From a virus: a stretch of 64,000 nt of DNA. Both the position numbers and the translations under genes were made by a program. The DNA lies in the IMG/VR virus record IMGVR_UViG_3300036770_004511, positions 1-64,000 of that record, one strand, 5' to 3'. Below are positions 1-8,983 of the stretch, one piece after another. Numbering within the stretch: the first letter of the stretch is position 1; each line of letters begins with the position of its first letter. A model generated the notes under the pieces. That model worked only from the letters and a program-made list of their open reading frames with translations. It was not told the origin of the DNA and ran no database searches.

Positions 1-1002
1 AGGATCGTACCCTGTTCCGCCGCTGTTTCCTTGTCCAGTAGTACCAGATCCTCCCAATGTCGAGACGTCACCTCCTCCTCCCCCACCTGACCCGCCGCTG
101 ACTCCATTGGCGCCATAATTTCCGCCTCGTCCGCCCCCTATAGCTGTTAGTGAAAAGGCTCTAGAATCAGATCCGTTAGCTCCAATGCTGCCACCTGCTC
201 CGACTACAATAGTATATGTAGATGTAAAATTAACTACCTGTGTTCCAGACAGTAATCCACCTGCTCCTCCTCCTCCTCCCCAACCATTTGCATTACCAGC
301 ACCTCCACCAGCAACTACCAAATATTCCACCGACATTGAGGTAGCTGTGCTAGTACTAGTAACTGCCATCCAAGCCCCTGCCACCGTATCATAATATTCT
401 ACTCGAGCGATTTCCGTATTATATCTTATAACACCATTGTTAGGCGAGCCGGGACGTTGAGCTGTATTGCCTGTGGGTAAGTCGAAGAATCCCGAGCTTG
501 TAGTCATGACATCATAGACTGAGGCTACACCGCCATCGCCTCCGACAGTTGCCCAGGCATTGCTGAAATATACGTTGAGTTCACCGGTTTCGGTGTTAAG
601 CCACATGGCACCTTGGCTACTACCCACTGGCGCAGTATCACTTACTGTGACATTGGCCCCGCCGCTACCACCTGAACCCGCCGGTCCGGTCGCACCAGTT
701 AGGCCAGTAGCACCCTGCGGACCAGTGGCTCCAGTTGTACCAATACCGGTAGCACCTGTAGGTCCTGTATTACCTGTAATCCCGGTTGATCCGGTTGCTC
801 CTACATTACCTGCTATACCAGTAGCACCTGTTGATCCTATGCCAGTGGCACCTGTGAGTCCTGTATTACCTTGTATTCCAGTAGCACCTGTAGCACCAAT
901 AGCCACACCTGGTTCCCAGCCTTCACCGTCATAGGTCCACGTATTACCGTTATATGTATAGGTTTGACCTTGCGTGGGATTTGACGGAAATTGAATTGGC
1001 AT
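1..1002 (-). CDS. FPSNP-type tail fibre with glycine-rich tip (3' end beyond window)
   Basis: This frame is open from an ATG at 1002 to the left edge (334 codons), so the C-terminus is missing. The product starts [15 protein letters not shown], the N-terminal Trp/FPSNP module shared by ten genes here. It then has about 80 residues of collagen-like Gly-X-Y repeats ([13 protein letters not shown] style), an LW-D module ([19 protein letters not shown]), an AQRP module ([16 protein letters not shown]) and the start of a glycine-rich domain opening with VEYLVVAGG. It is probably a trimeric tail fibre or adhesin: a small N-terminal anchor, a collagen stalk and a glycine-rich tip. No Shine-Dalgarno sequence is visible; a TAAATA motif lies 6 nt before the ATG. 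The exact receptor and position on the virion are unknown. Confidence 0.85.
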   Translation of the reverse strand, partial: MPIQFPSNPTQGQTYTYNGNTWTYDGEGWEPGVAIGATGATGIQGNTGLTGATGIGSTGATGIAGNVGATGSTGITGNTGPTGATGIGTTGATGPQGATGLTGATGPAGSGGSGGANVTVSDTAPVGSSQGAMWLNTETGELNVYFSNAWATVGGDGGVASVYDVMTTSSGFFDLPTGNTAQRPGSPNNGVIRYNTEIARVEYYDTVAGAWMAVTSTSTATSMSVEYLVVAGGGAGNANGWGGGGGAGGLLSGTQVVNFTSTYTIVVGAGGSIGANGSDSRAFSLTAIGGGRGGNYGANGVSGGSGGGGGGDVSTLGGSGTTGQGNSGGTGYDP

Positions 1003-1007
1003 TTAGA

Positions 1008-1015
1008 TATTTATT
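1008..1015 (-). promoter_or_regulatory. Late-promoter-like AATAAATA close to start codon
   Basis: The minus strand reads AATAAATA here, one base from the T4 late -10 consensus TATAAATA. It ends 6 nt before the ATG at 1002 and there is no Shine-Dalgarno sequence, so a transcript from it would have almost no leader. Confidence 0.5.
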
Positions 1016-1030
1016 GTGTAATTTTACAGA

Positions 1031-2269
1031 TTAGGCAACATAAGAACCAGTGCTAGTAAAGGTATGATAGGTGTAGCCACCAGCACTGGTTATGGTTCCA
1101 CCTGTACCTCGTTGACTACCCAAATATCTTATAATAACAATACCAGACCCACCTGCACCACCTACTACCCAACTTGTATTTCCGCCTGAACTACCTGCCC
1201 CGCCTCCGCCGCCCCCGGTGTTGGCTCCTCCCGCTGATCCATTACCGGTGGTGCCAGCCGCTGGAGCATTACCGCCACCACCGTTTCCGCCAACTCCACC
1301 ACCTTGTCCATTGACACCGCCAGCACCACCACCACCTGATCTAAATGTACCAAGTGATTGCCAATTTAATCCTGCTCCACCATTTTTGTCTGTGGCTGCT
1401 GCTGCGGCACCGCCACCTCCGCCTGCAGGATTAGGGCCACCATATCCATTATTACCTTGTCCTGCTATACCAGAACCACCAGTTTGGTATCCTCCGCCGC
1501 CCGATCCGCCCGATCCGCCTGCATAACTACCAGGCGCCGGGCCTGCTGTGGAACCACCGTATCCGCCGCCTGAAGCGATCGAACTTATTGCTCCACCGAT
1601 AATACTACTACTACCGCCATTGGTAGCAGCTACAAATGGGCTTCCTGTTCCTGCTGATCCACCGGCACCAACTGTAATAGCATAGGTTACTCCTACCCCT
1701 AAGTTAACTGAATTAGTGACATATCCGCCACCTCCGCCACCACCGGCATAGGCACCTCCGCCACCACCTCCGCCACCACCTCCGCCACCACCTGCTACTA
1801 TGAGATAGTCTATAGGATACACACCAATTTGTGTTATATTATTCCAACCGCCACTGTAATAAATTTCTAAAAAGTTAGTGGTAGAATTAACTCTCATGGC
1901 ACCGTCTACCGGAGTTCCGGGTCTTTCTACTGTAGTTCCTACTGGTAAACCAAAATATCCAACAGTGTTAGCAGAAACATCATAAACATTTGCTACACCA
2001 CCAGCTCCAGCTGGGCCAGTAGCACCTTGGACTCCAGTAGCACCAGTGGCACCAGCCCCTGTAGCTCCTGTGACCCCTGTAGCTCCTGTGACTCCTGTAG
2101 CTCCTATTAACCCACCATAAGGTAAACTGTTCCAAGACGTACTTCCATTACCAATTTTGAATTGATCTGTGTCTGTTTCTATACCCATTTCCCCGTCGGC
2201 TAACACAGGGTTGGCCGAAGACCATTCAGACGCCGTTCCTCTACGGAATTGAAATTGTATATTGGGCAT
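1031..2269 (-). CDS. Tail fibre with Mtd_N-like N-terminus, collagen stalk and glycine-rich tip
   Basis: The product is 412 aa from the ATG at 2269. This start overlaps the stop of the upstream gene (TAATG) and follows GGAGGAG; a longer frame from 2287 lies inside the upstream gene and is rejected. Residues 1-52 ([16 protein letters not shown], then GEMGIETDTDQFKIGNGS) match the N-terminal domain of Bordetella phage major tropism determinant and many fibres, which attaches the fibre to the tail. Next come a short collagen-like segment (about 55-85), an AQRP-type module with the variant TTVERP, and a glycine-rich domain from YLIVAGGG ending GGSGIVIIRY. It is a receptor-binding fibre candidate. 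No reverse transcriptase or template repeat was seen, so the Mtd-like domain does not imply a diversity-generating retroelement here. Confidence 0.85.
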   Translation of the reverse strand: MPNIQFQFRRGTASEWSSANPVLADGEMGIETDTDQFKIGNGSTSWNSLPYGGLIGATGVTGATGVTGATGAGATGATGVQGATGPAGAGGVANVYDVSANTVGYFGLPVGTTVERPGTPVDGAMRVNSTTNFLEIYYSGGWNNITQIGVYPIDYLIVAGGGGGGGGGGGGGAYAGGGGGGGYVTNSVNLGVGVTYAITVGAGGSAGTGSPFVAATNGGSSSIIGGAISSIASGGGYGGSTAGPAPGSYAGGSGGSGGGGYQTGGSGIAGQGNNGYGGPNPAGGGGGAAAAATDKNGGAGLNWQSLGTFRSGGGGAGGVNGQGGGVGGNGGGGNAPAAGTTGNGSAGGANTGGGGGGAGSSGGNTSWVVGGAGGSGIVIIRYLGSQRGTGGTITSAGGYTYHTFTSTGSYVA

Positions 2270-3495
2270 TAATTTACTCCTCCACAATCAAATGCCGGTC
2301 CTTGAGTATACACTGTAGTCGGTGCACCCCCATCAAATGTGTAAGCTGTACTAGGCCCAGCTGGGCCTGTTGCACCAGTTAACCCAGTAGCACCAACAGG
2401 ACCAACTGCAACACCAGCCCAGGCACCACCATAATATATTCTTAGTTTACCAGTTTCATTGTCTAACCACAAACTGCCCTCGGTGCTAGTCACTGGTACA
2501 GTATTACTAACTGTGACAGTAGCTCCACCTGATCCAATTGTGACATTACCGATTTGACTACCCGTTGGCAGGATTACTGCATTATTAGAACTAGTAATTA
2601 ATGCACCACCTAGATCAATGGTATTACCTGACAGATACAGATCACGCCAACGCTGTGAAGTTGACCCTAGGTCATAGGTTATATTAGCACTAGGTAGTAT
2701 GTTAGACGATACTGCTAATAAATTAGCCGCTGGTCCGGTTGCACCAGTGGCTCCACCGGGCCCTACCGAACCAGTAGGTTGTACCCAATAAAAATCGTCT
2801 CCATCATTATAATAAATTAATAATCTACCAGTATTGGTATTGAACCATAATGCACCCACTGCCGGGGTCGATGGTGCTGTATCACTCACTGAGATTGTGG
2901 CACTACCTGATCCTACTCCAATGACATTACTGCCAATGCGACTGCCTTCGGGCAGCACAATAACAGATCCATTGGCCGAAATCTGTGCAGATCCAAGGTT
3001 AAGTACATTACCAAAATAAGCATCACGCCAACGTAATGCACTGGTGCCTATATCGTAGACATTGTTAGTATCAGGAATTACACTGGTACTAACCGCCAAT
3101 AAATTACTGCTGACACCGGTCGCACCAGCTGGTCCTGTGCTACCAGTTGCGCCTGTATTACCTGGAGTTCCTGCTGTACCTGTAGCGCCAGTGGCTCCTA
3201 CGCCAGTGGCACCCGTACCGCCCACTGGTCCAATATTACCCTGTGTACCAATAGCACCTGTACTACCTACTGGTCCTGTACTACCTACTGGTCCTGTACT
3301 ACCAGTAGCTCCAATTGGCCCTTGAATGCCTGTAGCGCCAGTGGCTCCTCCAGGATCACCCTGGACGCCAGTGGCGCCTGTTGCACCGGCTGGTGCATAG
3401 CTAATTTTCCAATATGAACCAGTCCAACGCCAAGTTATATTGGCGTAGGTATATGTATCATTTAGCTGCGGACTCGCAGGAAAATTAGCTGGCAT
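2269..3495 (-). CDS. FPSNP-type collagen-containing tail fibre
   Basis: The product is 408 aa, starting [17 protein letters not shown] (variant FPASP of the shared N-terminal module). Collagen-like Gly-X-Y repeats fill residues 36-130. Two copies follow of a pair of modules: one containing [18 protein letters not shown] (about 135-195 and 255-315) and one of the LW-D type (about 200-240 and 320-365), separated by more collagen. It ends without a glycine-rich tip. The internal duplication is clear because the two halves share RWRD..Y and the [13 protein letters not shown] segments. It probably forms a trimeric shaft rather than a tip. Its stop overlaps the start of the next gene (TAATG), implying translational coupling. 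Confidence 0.85.
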   Translation of the reverse strand: MPANFPASPQLNDTYTYANITWRWTGSYWKISYAPAGATGATGVQGDPGGATGATGIQGPIGATGSTGPVGSTGPVGSTGAIGTQGNIGPVGGTGATGVGATGATGTAGTPGNTGATGSTGPAGATGVSSNLLAVSTSVIPDTNNVYDIGTSALRWRDAYFGNVLNLGSAQISANGSVIVLPEGSRIGSNVIGVGSGSATISVSDTAPSTPAVGALWFNTNTGRLLIYYNDGDDFYWVQPTGSVGPGGATGATGPAANLLAVSSNILPSANITYDLGSTSQRWRDLYLSGNTIDLGGALITSSNNAVILPTGSQIGNVTIGSGGATVTVSNTVPVTSTEGSLWLDNETGKLRIYYGGAWAGVAVGPVGATGLTGATGPAGPSTAYTFDGGAPTTVYTQGPAFDCGGVN

Positions 3496-3507
3496 TTACC
3501 TAGAAAA

Positions 3508-3879
3508 TCACTGCGCGGCAGGAATTTCTACCCAACTTGTAGTTGCTTCATCCCAACTGTACATGTTACCATCTGTAGGCATAGGTGTAGGTGGATCCCA
3601 TAGGCATGAGCTTTCATTTAATACCCAGCTGGCAAACGGCTTAGGTGGAATAAACGCATCACGTTGTGGATCGTAGCTGTAGCCAATACCAGCATAGTTT
3701 TTACGGTATGGTGTGCCACCTTCTTTGTGTACTCCACCGTAGGTGTTGTAACTAGTACGTTTGCAGAGCTGTCCACGGAATTGACCGTAATGTGCTTCCC
3801 AATCGTAGTTGCTTTCATCTTTTCCGACGATTACTTCAGTTACAATAAAGTTTTCATCTAAAAACGCATAGTGTGCCAT
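3508..3879 (-). CDS. Conserved aquatic T4-like phage protein of unknown function
   Basis: The product is 123 aa, starting MAHYAFLDENFIVTEVIVGK after a strong GAGGAGA site. The segment YRKNYAGIGYSYDPQRDAF followed by PPKPFASWVLNE is a pattern I recognise from many marine and freshwater T4-like phages, where the protein is annotated only as hypothetical. It is rich in Trp, Tyr and Pro, with no signal peptide or membrane segment. A perfect T4-type late promoter lies about 33 bp upstream, so it is expressed late and probably made with the virion proteins. A role in the virion or in fibre assembly is possible but not shown. Confidence 0.8.
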   Translation of the reverse strand: MAHYAFLDENFIVTEVIVGKDESNYDWEAHYGQFRGQLCKRTSYNTYGGVHKEGGTPYRKNYAGIGYSYDPQRDAFIPPKPFASWVLNESSCLWDPPTPMPTDGNMYSWDEATTSWVEIPAAQ

Positions 3880-3911
3880 TAAAAAATCTCCTCAAAGTAA
3901 TATTGATCTTG

Positions 3912-3919
3912 TATTTATA
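3912..3919 (-). promoter_or_regulatory. T4-type late promoter TATAAATA
   Basis: The minus strand reads GTATAAATAC, an exact match to the T4 late -10 consensus. It lies 33 bp upstream of the ATG at 3879, just after the stop of the oxygenase gene, leaving room for an SD-containing leader. Confidence 0.8.
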
Positions 3920-4522
3920 CTACAAGATTAGTTCTGTGAGCTCCATGTTATCACCAATTTTGCCCACAGGAAAAGTGTTGAAACTCAAACTAATTCTTGT
4001 AACCGAATCTGCAGCCACGCTTTGAACCATGTGTTCAAGGTGACTGGGAAACATAATTAACTGACCTTCAACGCTGTCAAACCACCAACTTTCACTGTTA
4101 AACATATTCCAGTTGTCGGTTTTAAATTTAATCTGTTGGTATCCTGAACGATAAAAATAAATTTTATCTTGTCCGGGATTAGTCTGTACATAAAACACGC
4201 CGCTGACTATGCTGTTTGGGTGTGCGTGTTTGTGATGATACTGCCCGGGTGTAGTAAAATTCCCCCAGCTTTGTGTGATTCTTAGTTTAAGATCTGTACT
4301 GGGCTGATAAATTTCTCGAAAATATTCGTTGGCTGATTCTAAGAAAAAAGTTTTTAAATCTTTTAATTTCTTTTTTTCTACTATGTAATTGTCTTCTGTG
4401 CTGGTATTACCCATATTGGATCTTTGCGGTTGACTGGTAATAAAATCTAATTCGGCTTTGGTAATTTTTCGATCTAGTGTAAAAAATGCCACCGGCGTAG
4501 GAAAAAGTTGATTGATTTGCAT
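3920..4522 (-). CDS. 2OG-Fe(II) oxygenase-like protein (2OG-FeII_Oxy_5 / TIGR02466 type)
   Basis: The product is 200 aa. The core matches the small phage family of 2-oxoglutarate/Fe(II) dioxygenases: a His-rich strand YHHKHAHPNSIVSGVFYV (His97, His99, His101), then FPSHLEHMVQS with the distal His164, then TRISLSFN with Arg176, the expected 2-oxoglutarate carboxylate ligand. These enzymes couple decarboxylation of 2-oxoglutarate to hydroxylation of a protein, nucleic acid or small molecule. The substrate is unknown. The gene lies inside the fibre cluster next to collagen-like genes, so fibre hydroxylation is a reasonable idea, but members also occur in aquatic phages elsewhere. The fold assignment is fairly secure; the substrate is speculation. 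Confidence 0.8.
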   Translation of the reverse strand: MQINQLFPTPVAFFTLDRKITKAELDFITSQPQRSNMGNTSTEDNYIVEKKKLKDLKTFFLESANEYFREIYQPSTDLKLRITQSWGNFTTPGQYHHKHAHPNSIVSGVFYVQTNPGQDKIYFYRSGYQQIKFKTDNWNMFNSESWWFDSVEGQLIMFPSHLEHMVQSVAADSVTRISLSFNTFPVGKIGDNMELTELIL

Positions 4523-4572
4523 TTGAGAATTCCAGTAAGTATTACTGTAATTATCGCTTGAATGTTCTTTGT

Positions 4573-7500
4573 TTAATTAAAAGTAACCGTTCCGGTTCCG
4601 GCTGTAACTGTATATGTTCTATAGCCAACTTGACTAGTACTTGTTGTGACATTAGCTGTGATACCTGCTGAGAATGTGGCTGAATACTGTACAGGAACAC
4701 GGAGAATTACAATGCCAGAACCACCTGTGCCACCGTTGCCATTACCGGAAGGATTTGATCCGCCACCACCACCACCTCCACCGGTGTTTGTGGTTCCACT
4801 ATCGCCGTTAGTATTGTTATTTTTGGCAGATCCGCCGCCACCTAACCCACCTAACCCGGCAGTTCCGCCATTCCAGGATCCACCGCCTCCGCCGCCCGAA
4901 TAAGTAATATTACTACCACTTATTGAACTATTTGCGCCTATACCCCCGTTGCCCCCAGTAGTGGTTGTGCCGGTTGTACCTATAGCTCCTGCTCCGCCGC
5001 CGCCGCCACTTCCATAATTAGGTCCTCCTGTTGCACTTGCGCCTCCGTTATTTCCCTGACTTGGTGCTGTGCTTGGTGTGTTTCCTGAACCACCTGCTGC
5101 AAGAGTGCTACCAGTTACTCCATCAGTTGTTCCGCCCCCACCAGACCCGCCAGGGCCCCCGGCATTTGCCGAACCGCTAGTAACTATTCCCCCTCCATAC
5201 CCTCCGCCGGTAGAAGTAATAGATGAAAATACCGAATCGCTGCCTTTAGTTCCTACACTTGCTGTTCCACCGGCGCCACCTGCTCCTACAGTTAATGCAT
5301 AGGAAATTCCTGTAGTAATAGATGTAGCTGTTCCAGTTAAGAATCCACCGCCACCGCCACCGCCACCTCGTTGGTATCCACCACCGCCTCCACCAGCAAC
5401 CACCAAATAATCTACTGTAAGTGGTGGACTAGTTGTAAAAGAAATCAACCCTGTGCCTGCGTTGAATCTTGTGTATTTCTCTGCTGCGTTTATAGCAACA
5501 GTTTCTGCGGCGAGCCCGGTTCCTACGTTAATATAATAATTGTTTGAGTAGCGCAGAACGACTACTCCCGACCCCCCCGACCCTCCTGCATGAGTCCCCG
5601 GATAAGTCTCAGCTGTGCCACCGCCCCCACCCCCTCCGGTGTTTGTACCGCCAGTACCGCCTGCTCTGGATCCTGCTCCGCTACCAGCAGTTCCGGGACT
5701 GCCTGTGTTAAAACTATTGCCGCCGCCGGTGCCTACATTGTTATAGCCGGCGGCGCCACCACCACCACCTAGTCCACCATTTCCAGATTTTGCCGAGGTA
5801 TAATGACCAGCACCACCGCCACCGCCTGCAAATGTCAGTGTTGTGCCTGTAATTGTGGTATTTGCCCCAGGCCCACCGTGCGGAAACGCTCCAGATGGAT
5901 AACTAGAACTATCAGCACTTATACCCACACCACCGGCTCCACCGCCACCACCTCCATCTACTTTTAGGCCGCCGACATGATAACCAGAACCACCAGCATA
6001 GCCCTGAACAGGCGTAGTAGCAGGTGTATTACCGGCTCCCCCGGGTCCAGCTCCAGTTGTTCCATTATTACCATTGCCGCCGCCTCCTGAACCACCTGAT
6101 CCGCCTGCTGGATTACCCGGAGCATAAATTGCACCACCACCACCTCCAGCTGATGTAATCACATTAAAAGTGCTGTCACCGCCTTTTGTTCCCGCAGCAG
6201 CTACCACACCAGCGCCTCCGGCTCCTACAGTAACAGTGTAGGTTGTATTAAGTTGTATATTTCCTAATGTACTATTTCTAAATCCGCCACCGCCGCCGCC
6301 ACCGCCGCCGTGTGTGGCTCCACCACCTCCACCCCCGGCTACTACAAGATATTCAACAGAGATTGGTGGAGCTGAAGTAAACTTAACAGTCCCTGCTCCG
6401 GCAGTAAACTCAGTTATTCGAGTATTACCGGAAATAACCGAATTAGCAGTTAATCCTGCAGATACAACAGGGTAAAAATTAAGATTAGTCCTTACTATAA
6501 CAATGCCGGATCCCCCGGCACCACCAGTAAAAGAATTAATTCCACCGCCCCCTCCGCCCCCTCCGGTGTTAGTTCCACCGGCACCACCAGTGGCCCCAGG
6601 GTTTCTAGCTGACCCACCGCCTACACCGGGTGCAGAAGTATTGAATCCGCCACCACCTCCACCGATTCCCCCAGCGCCGGCTTGTTTACTATTATGAGTA
6701 GCTCCTCCACCTCCACCTGCATAGTAAAAACCATCAAAGGCTAATCTCCCAGGGCCACCTGCACCGGCAACCGAAGTGTTTGTTGCCGGTGATTCCCCTA
6801 CACCGGCGGCTCCACCGCCGCCGGCACTGGGATGATCTGCAGCATTAACAAATCCAACTGACCCTCCAGCATATCCTTGCCCGGCTGTGCCTGCGGCGCT
6901 GCCACCCGATGACCCTGAGTAAATCCATGTTGCTCCGCCACCAGACCCGCCGCTGGCAGAGTTCTGCCAGTTGTACGGCGATGAATAAGCACCAACAAGA
7001 CCGCCGCCTTTGCCGCCACCCAGACTGGTAATCGACGCAAATGTGCTATTGGACCCGTTAGCCGAAGATCCAGTCGCGGCGCCAGCTCCTACCGAACACG
7101 GATAATCTGCTTCTAAATTTAATGAAAGACTTGATTCAGCAGCCGCGCCGCCACCACTTGTACCAAGACTTGTCCTAAATCCGCCAGCACCTCCGCCTCC
7201 ACCTCCCCAGCTTCCCCCACATCCGCCACCAGCAACTACAAGATAGTCTACAGATAGAGTACCACCCCCAGTGGCGTCACCGGCAGTTTTATTAACCGCC
7301 ATCCAACGTTGATAAGCAGAATCCCAGTACTCTACATTTAATGTAGAACTATTGTATCGGATTGCTCCCGAAGGTGGCACGGCCGGGCGTTGTGCTGTGG
7401 TGCCCGAGGGTAAGTCAAAGTATCCGGTACTATTGTTAATTTGGTCACTGACAGCAGTCACATTGCCGGCTGTACTGGCTGCTGATTTTGTCCAGGTACG

Positions 7501-7578
7501 CCCAGTCCAGATCCAAGTAACACCGGCATTGCTGTAAGTATCGTTGACATTGGGATTCGAGGGAAATGTTAATGGCAT
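4573..7578 (-). CDS. FPSNP-type adhesin with three glycine-rich domains
   Basis: The product is 1001 aa. Residues 1-35 are the FPSNP/Trp module (MPLTFPSNPNVNDTY) and about 45-100 the AQRP module (YFDLPSGTTAQRPAVP). Three consecutive glycine-rich domains follow, opening near residues 111 ([10 protein letters not shown]), 409 ([10 protein letters not shown]) and 722 ([10 protein letters not shown]), each ending in a strand such as GGSGIVIVR. Short linkers between them contain AGLTANSVIS/AGTGLI-type beta segments. There is no collagen. Such Gly-rich domains resemble the polyglycine-helix sandwiches seen in T-even type adhesin tips, so this may be a long tandem tip. The tandem copies are similar enough that expansion by recombination is likely. 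Confidence 0.85.
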   Translation of the reverse strand: MPLTFPSNPNVNDTYSNAGVTWIWTGRTWTKSAASTAGNVTAVSDQINNSTGYFDLPSGTTAQRPAVPPSGAIRYNSSTLNVEYWDSAYQRWMAVNKTAGDATGGGTLSVDYLVVAGGGCGGSWGGGGGGAGGFRTSLGTSGGGAAAESSLSLNLEADYPCSVGAGAATGSSANGSNSTFASITSLGGGKGGGLVGAYSSPYNWQNSASGGSGGGATWIYSGSSGGSAAGTAGQGYAGGSVGFVNAADHPSAGGGGAAGVGESPATNTSVAGAGGPGRLAFDGFYYAGGGGGATHNSKQAGAGGIGGGGGGFNTSAPGVGGGSARNPGATGGAGGTNTGGGGGGGGINSFTGGAGGSGIVIVRTNLNFYPVVSAGLTANSVISGNTRITEFTAGAGTVKFTSAPPISVEYLVVAGGGGGGATHGGGGGGGGGFRNSTLGNIQLNTTYTVTVGAGGAGVVAAAGTKGGDSTFNVITSAGGGGGAIYAPGNPAGGSGGSGGGGNGNNGTTGAGPGGAGNTPATTPVQGYAGGSGYHVGGLKVDGGGGGGAGGVGISADSSSYPSGAFPHGGPGANTTITGTTLTFAGGGGGAGHYTSAKSGNGGLGGGGGAAGYNNVGTGGGNSFNTGSPGTAGSGAGSRAGGTGGTNTGGGGGGGTAETYPGTHAGGSGGSGVVVLRYSNNYYINVGTGLAAETVAINAAEKYTRFNAGTGLISFTTSPPLTVDYLVVAGGGGGGYQRGGGGGGGGFLTGTATSITTGISYALTVGAGGAGGTASVGTKGSDSVFSSITSTGGGYGGGIVTSGSANAGGPGGSGGGGTTDGVTGSTLAAGGSGNTPSTAPSQGNNGGASATGGPNYGSGGGGGAGAIGTTGTTTTGGNGGIGANSSISGSNITYSGGGGGGSWNGGTAGLGGLGGGGSAKNNNTNGDSGTTNTGGGGGGGGSNPSGNGNGGTGGSGIVILRVPVQYSATFSAGITANVTTSTSQVGYRTYTVTAGTGTVTFN

Positions 7579-7579
7579 A

Positions 7580-8152
7580 CTACAAACTCGCTATTCTAAA
7601 TAGCCATATATCTACTGTACGACCTTTCCAGGTACCTAATGTTAGATCGGTGGTAGGTGACATAGTCCACCCAGGATTTCCCGAAGGGGCACCCGCATGA
7701 CCTGCTGTTCTTGTGCCAGTTTGTGTCCAACCTTGTAATCTATATGTTGATGAGACACTGTCTACCCGATAGATAAGGTGAAAATCTTCGGTATGATTGT
7801 CCTCGGACCCCATTCTAGCTGTCACACCCACTGCGTTAGTAGTTCCATCTTTTGTCACAGCATATTGTGTCCAAATATCTCCACCACTGGCCTGTCGATA
7901 ACTCATATGCAAGGCATAAATTCCTGTTAAAGCGTGAGTCCATGTTCCGCCCGAAGTATTTGTAGTCACTGAGATATTTTTAAGTGTACCAAATACCCTG
8001 TAGATAGGCATCGTGACACCATCAGTGGCTGTACTAGAAACAGTAATTTGGAAGGCATCATCAAATAATGTACCAAAATTGGCATAGGCACTACCGTTTA
8101 ATATGCTATTATCAGGTAGAGTTATCTGTGATCCGCTTATACTAATTGGCAT
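7580..8152 (-). CDS. Beta-rich fibre-tip-like protein, function unknown
   Basis: The product is 190 aa, starting MPISISGSQITLPDNSILNG and ending TWKGRTVDIWLFRIASL. It is rich in Thr, Ser and aromatic residues and looks all-beta, with no signal peptide. It ends 2 nt before the next gene and begins just after the small protein ending at 8155, so it is part of a tight leftward operon of alternating roughly 180-aa beta proteins and roughly 100-aa helical proteins. By position it may be a third tip subunit following the duplicated pair to its right. I do not recognise a family, and a minor virion or tip role is inferred only from context. Confidence 0.7.
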   Translation of the reverse strand: MPISISGSQITLPDNSILNGSAYANFGTLFDDAFQITVSSTATDGVTMPIYRVFGTLKNISVTTNTSGGTWTHALTGIYALHMSYRQASGGDIWTQYAVTKDGTTNAVGVTARMGSEDNHTEDFHLIYRVDSVSSTYRLQGWTQTGTRTAGHAGAPSGNPGWTMSPTTDLTLGTWKGRTVDIWLFRIASL

Positions 8153-8154
8153 AA

Positions 8155-8457
8155 TTATTCAGGTTTTGGGTATCGGGCTTTGACTGCTAGACAATCTTGT
8201 ATATACTTATCAATTTGAGCTTGCTCGCCTTTGACCACTGCATCTAAGTAATCTGTGATAGGTGGATATTCTCGTGCCCTGAGACGTTGATATTCTGTGG
8301 CTGCGATTTCGGCCTTGATCGTTTTAATGACTGCTACGACTTCGTCTTGAGTGGGTTGTGTTTGATTTTGATCGTGCCAGATTAAACCTTCATAACTGTC
8401 CCCCGTCAGTGACCATTCTGCCCCGGGGCGCAATCTCAAAAGTGCTCGATCGATCAT
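8155..8457 (-). CDS. Small helical protein, XkdW-like, copy 1
   Basis: The product is 100 aa. An N-terminal part mentions the fibre-like phrase EGLIWHDQNQTQPTQDE, followed by a helix ending YQRLRAREYPPITDYLDAVV and then YIQDCLAVKARYPKPE. The R.REYPP...LDA and AVKARYPKP pattern is common in small proteins next to phage tail-fibre genes (XkdW-like). The start codon overlaps the previous stop by one base. It is clearly related to the product at 8984-9298. Roles suggested by context are a fibre-assembly chaperone or a cap subunit, neither shown. Confidence 0.75.
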   Translation of the reverse strand: MIDRALLRLRPGAEWSLTGDSYEGLIWHDQNQTQPTQDEVVAVIKTIKAEIAATEYQRLRAREYPPITDYLDAVVKGEQAQIDKYIQDCLAVKARYPKPE

Positions 8458-8981
8458 TATGCTATCTCCATTACTACAATTGTTGATGATCCTCTATAAC
8501 CATCACTATTACTGGCAGTGTTATCATTTTCTGTACGATTTACATAAACCGTAGATGAAGTTTGAGGGCCTACATAAATTTGATAGGTCAATTGACTAAG
8601 AGTGTAGGGTTGATCTAAAAAAGTAAATGGATCGTTGCCAGTTACTGAAACATGTTGATCGTAGTGCCTGCCTATTACACCAGTCAAACTACCGCTGGGA
8701 GTACCACCGCCAATATCTACACCATTTCTTTTTAATTTCATATAAAATTGTGTTATTGTACTAGTGCCCGATCCATTTACATAACCGAAAACTAAAAACT
8801 TACTTTCTAAAAATCTCGGGCTTATGTCAACAGATAATCCAGGCACAGCAGCGCCTCCACTGTTTATTTGAACAGTTGTAGTAAATGGCGTAGTCAAAGT
8901 GGCTGATTTCACCTGTAATACAGCATCGTATTTAATGCCTGCTGTGTTTTGCCATATATCAAATTTTGCATAACTGGGCAT
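8457..8981 (-). CDS. Beta-rich fibre-tip-like protein, duplicated cassette copy 1
   Basis: The product is 174 aa, starting MPSYAKFDIWQNTAGIKYDAV after AGAGGA. It ends STIVVMEIA. It shares an overall pattern with the product at 9295-9846: the opening AKF..W....G, a central SPRF..SK/SL segment and a closing hydrophobic strand ending KEIA/MEIA. The protein looks like a jelly-roll or C1q-like tip, but no family is firmly recognised. It precedes the XkdW-like gene with a one-base overlap, repeating the gene pair immediately upstream. Confidence 0.7.
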   Translation of the reverse strand: MPSYAKFDIWQNTAGIKYDAVLQVKSATLTTPFTTTVQINSGGAAVPGLSVDISPRFLESKFLVFGYVNGSGTSTITQFYMKLKRNGVDIGGGTPSGSLTGVIGRHYDQHVSVTGNDPFTFLDQPYTLSQLTYQIYVGPQTSSTVYVNRTENDNTASNSDGYRGSSTIVVMEIA

Positions 8982-8983
8982 AA

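Noticed and set aside
1218-1526. Plus-strand frames of polyproline opposite glycine-rich tips (also near 5069, 6503, 10379 and 16571)
   Set aside because: They are mirror images of glycine codons (GGN read as NCC) and have no initiation signals.
1031-2269. A diversity-generating retroelement because of the Mtd-like domain
   Set aside because: No reverse transcriptase or template repeat was seen in the window, and the Mtd-like part is only the anchor.
2269-2287. Earlier start (MWRSKLMPN) for the Mtd-type fibre
   Set aside because: It lies inside the previous gene; the ATG at 2269 has GGAGGAG upstream and the family start MPNIQ.
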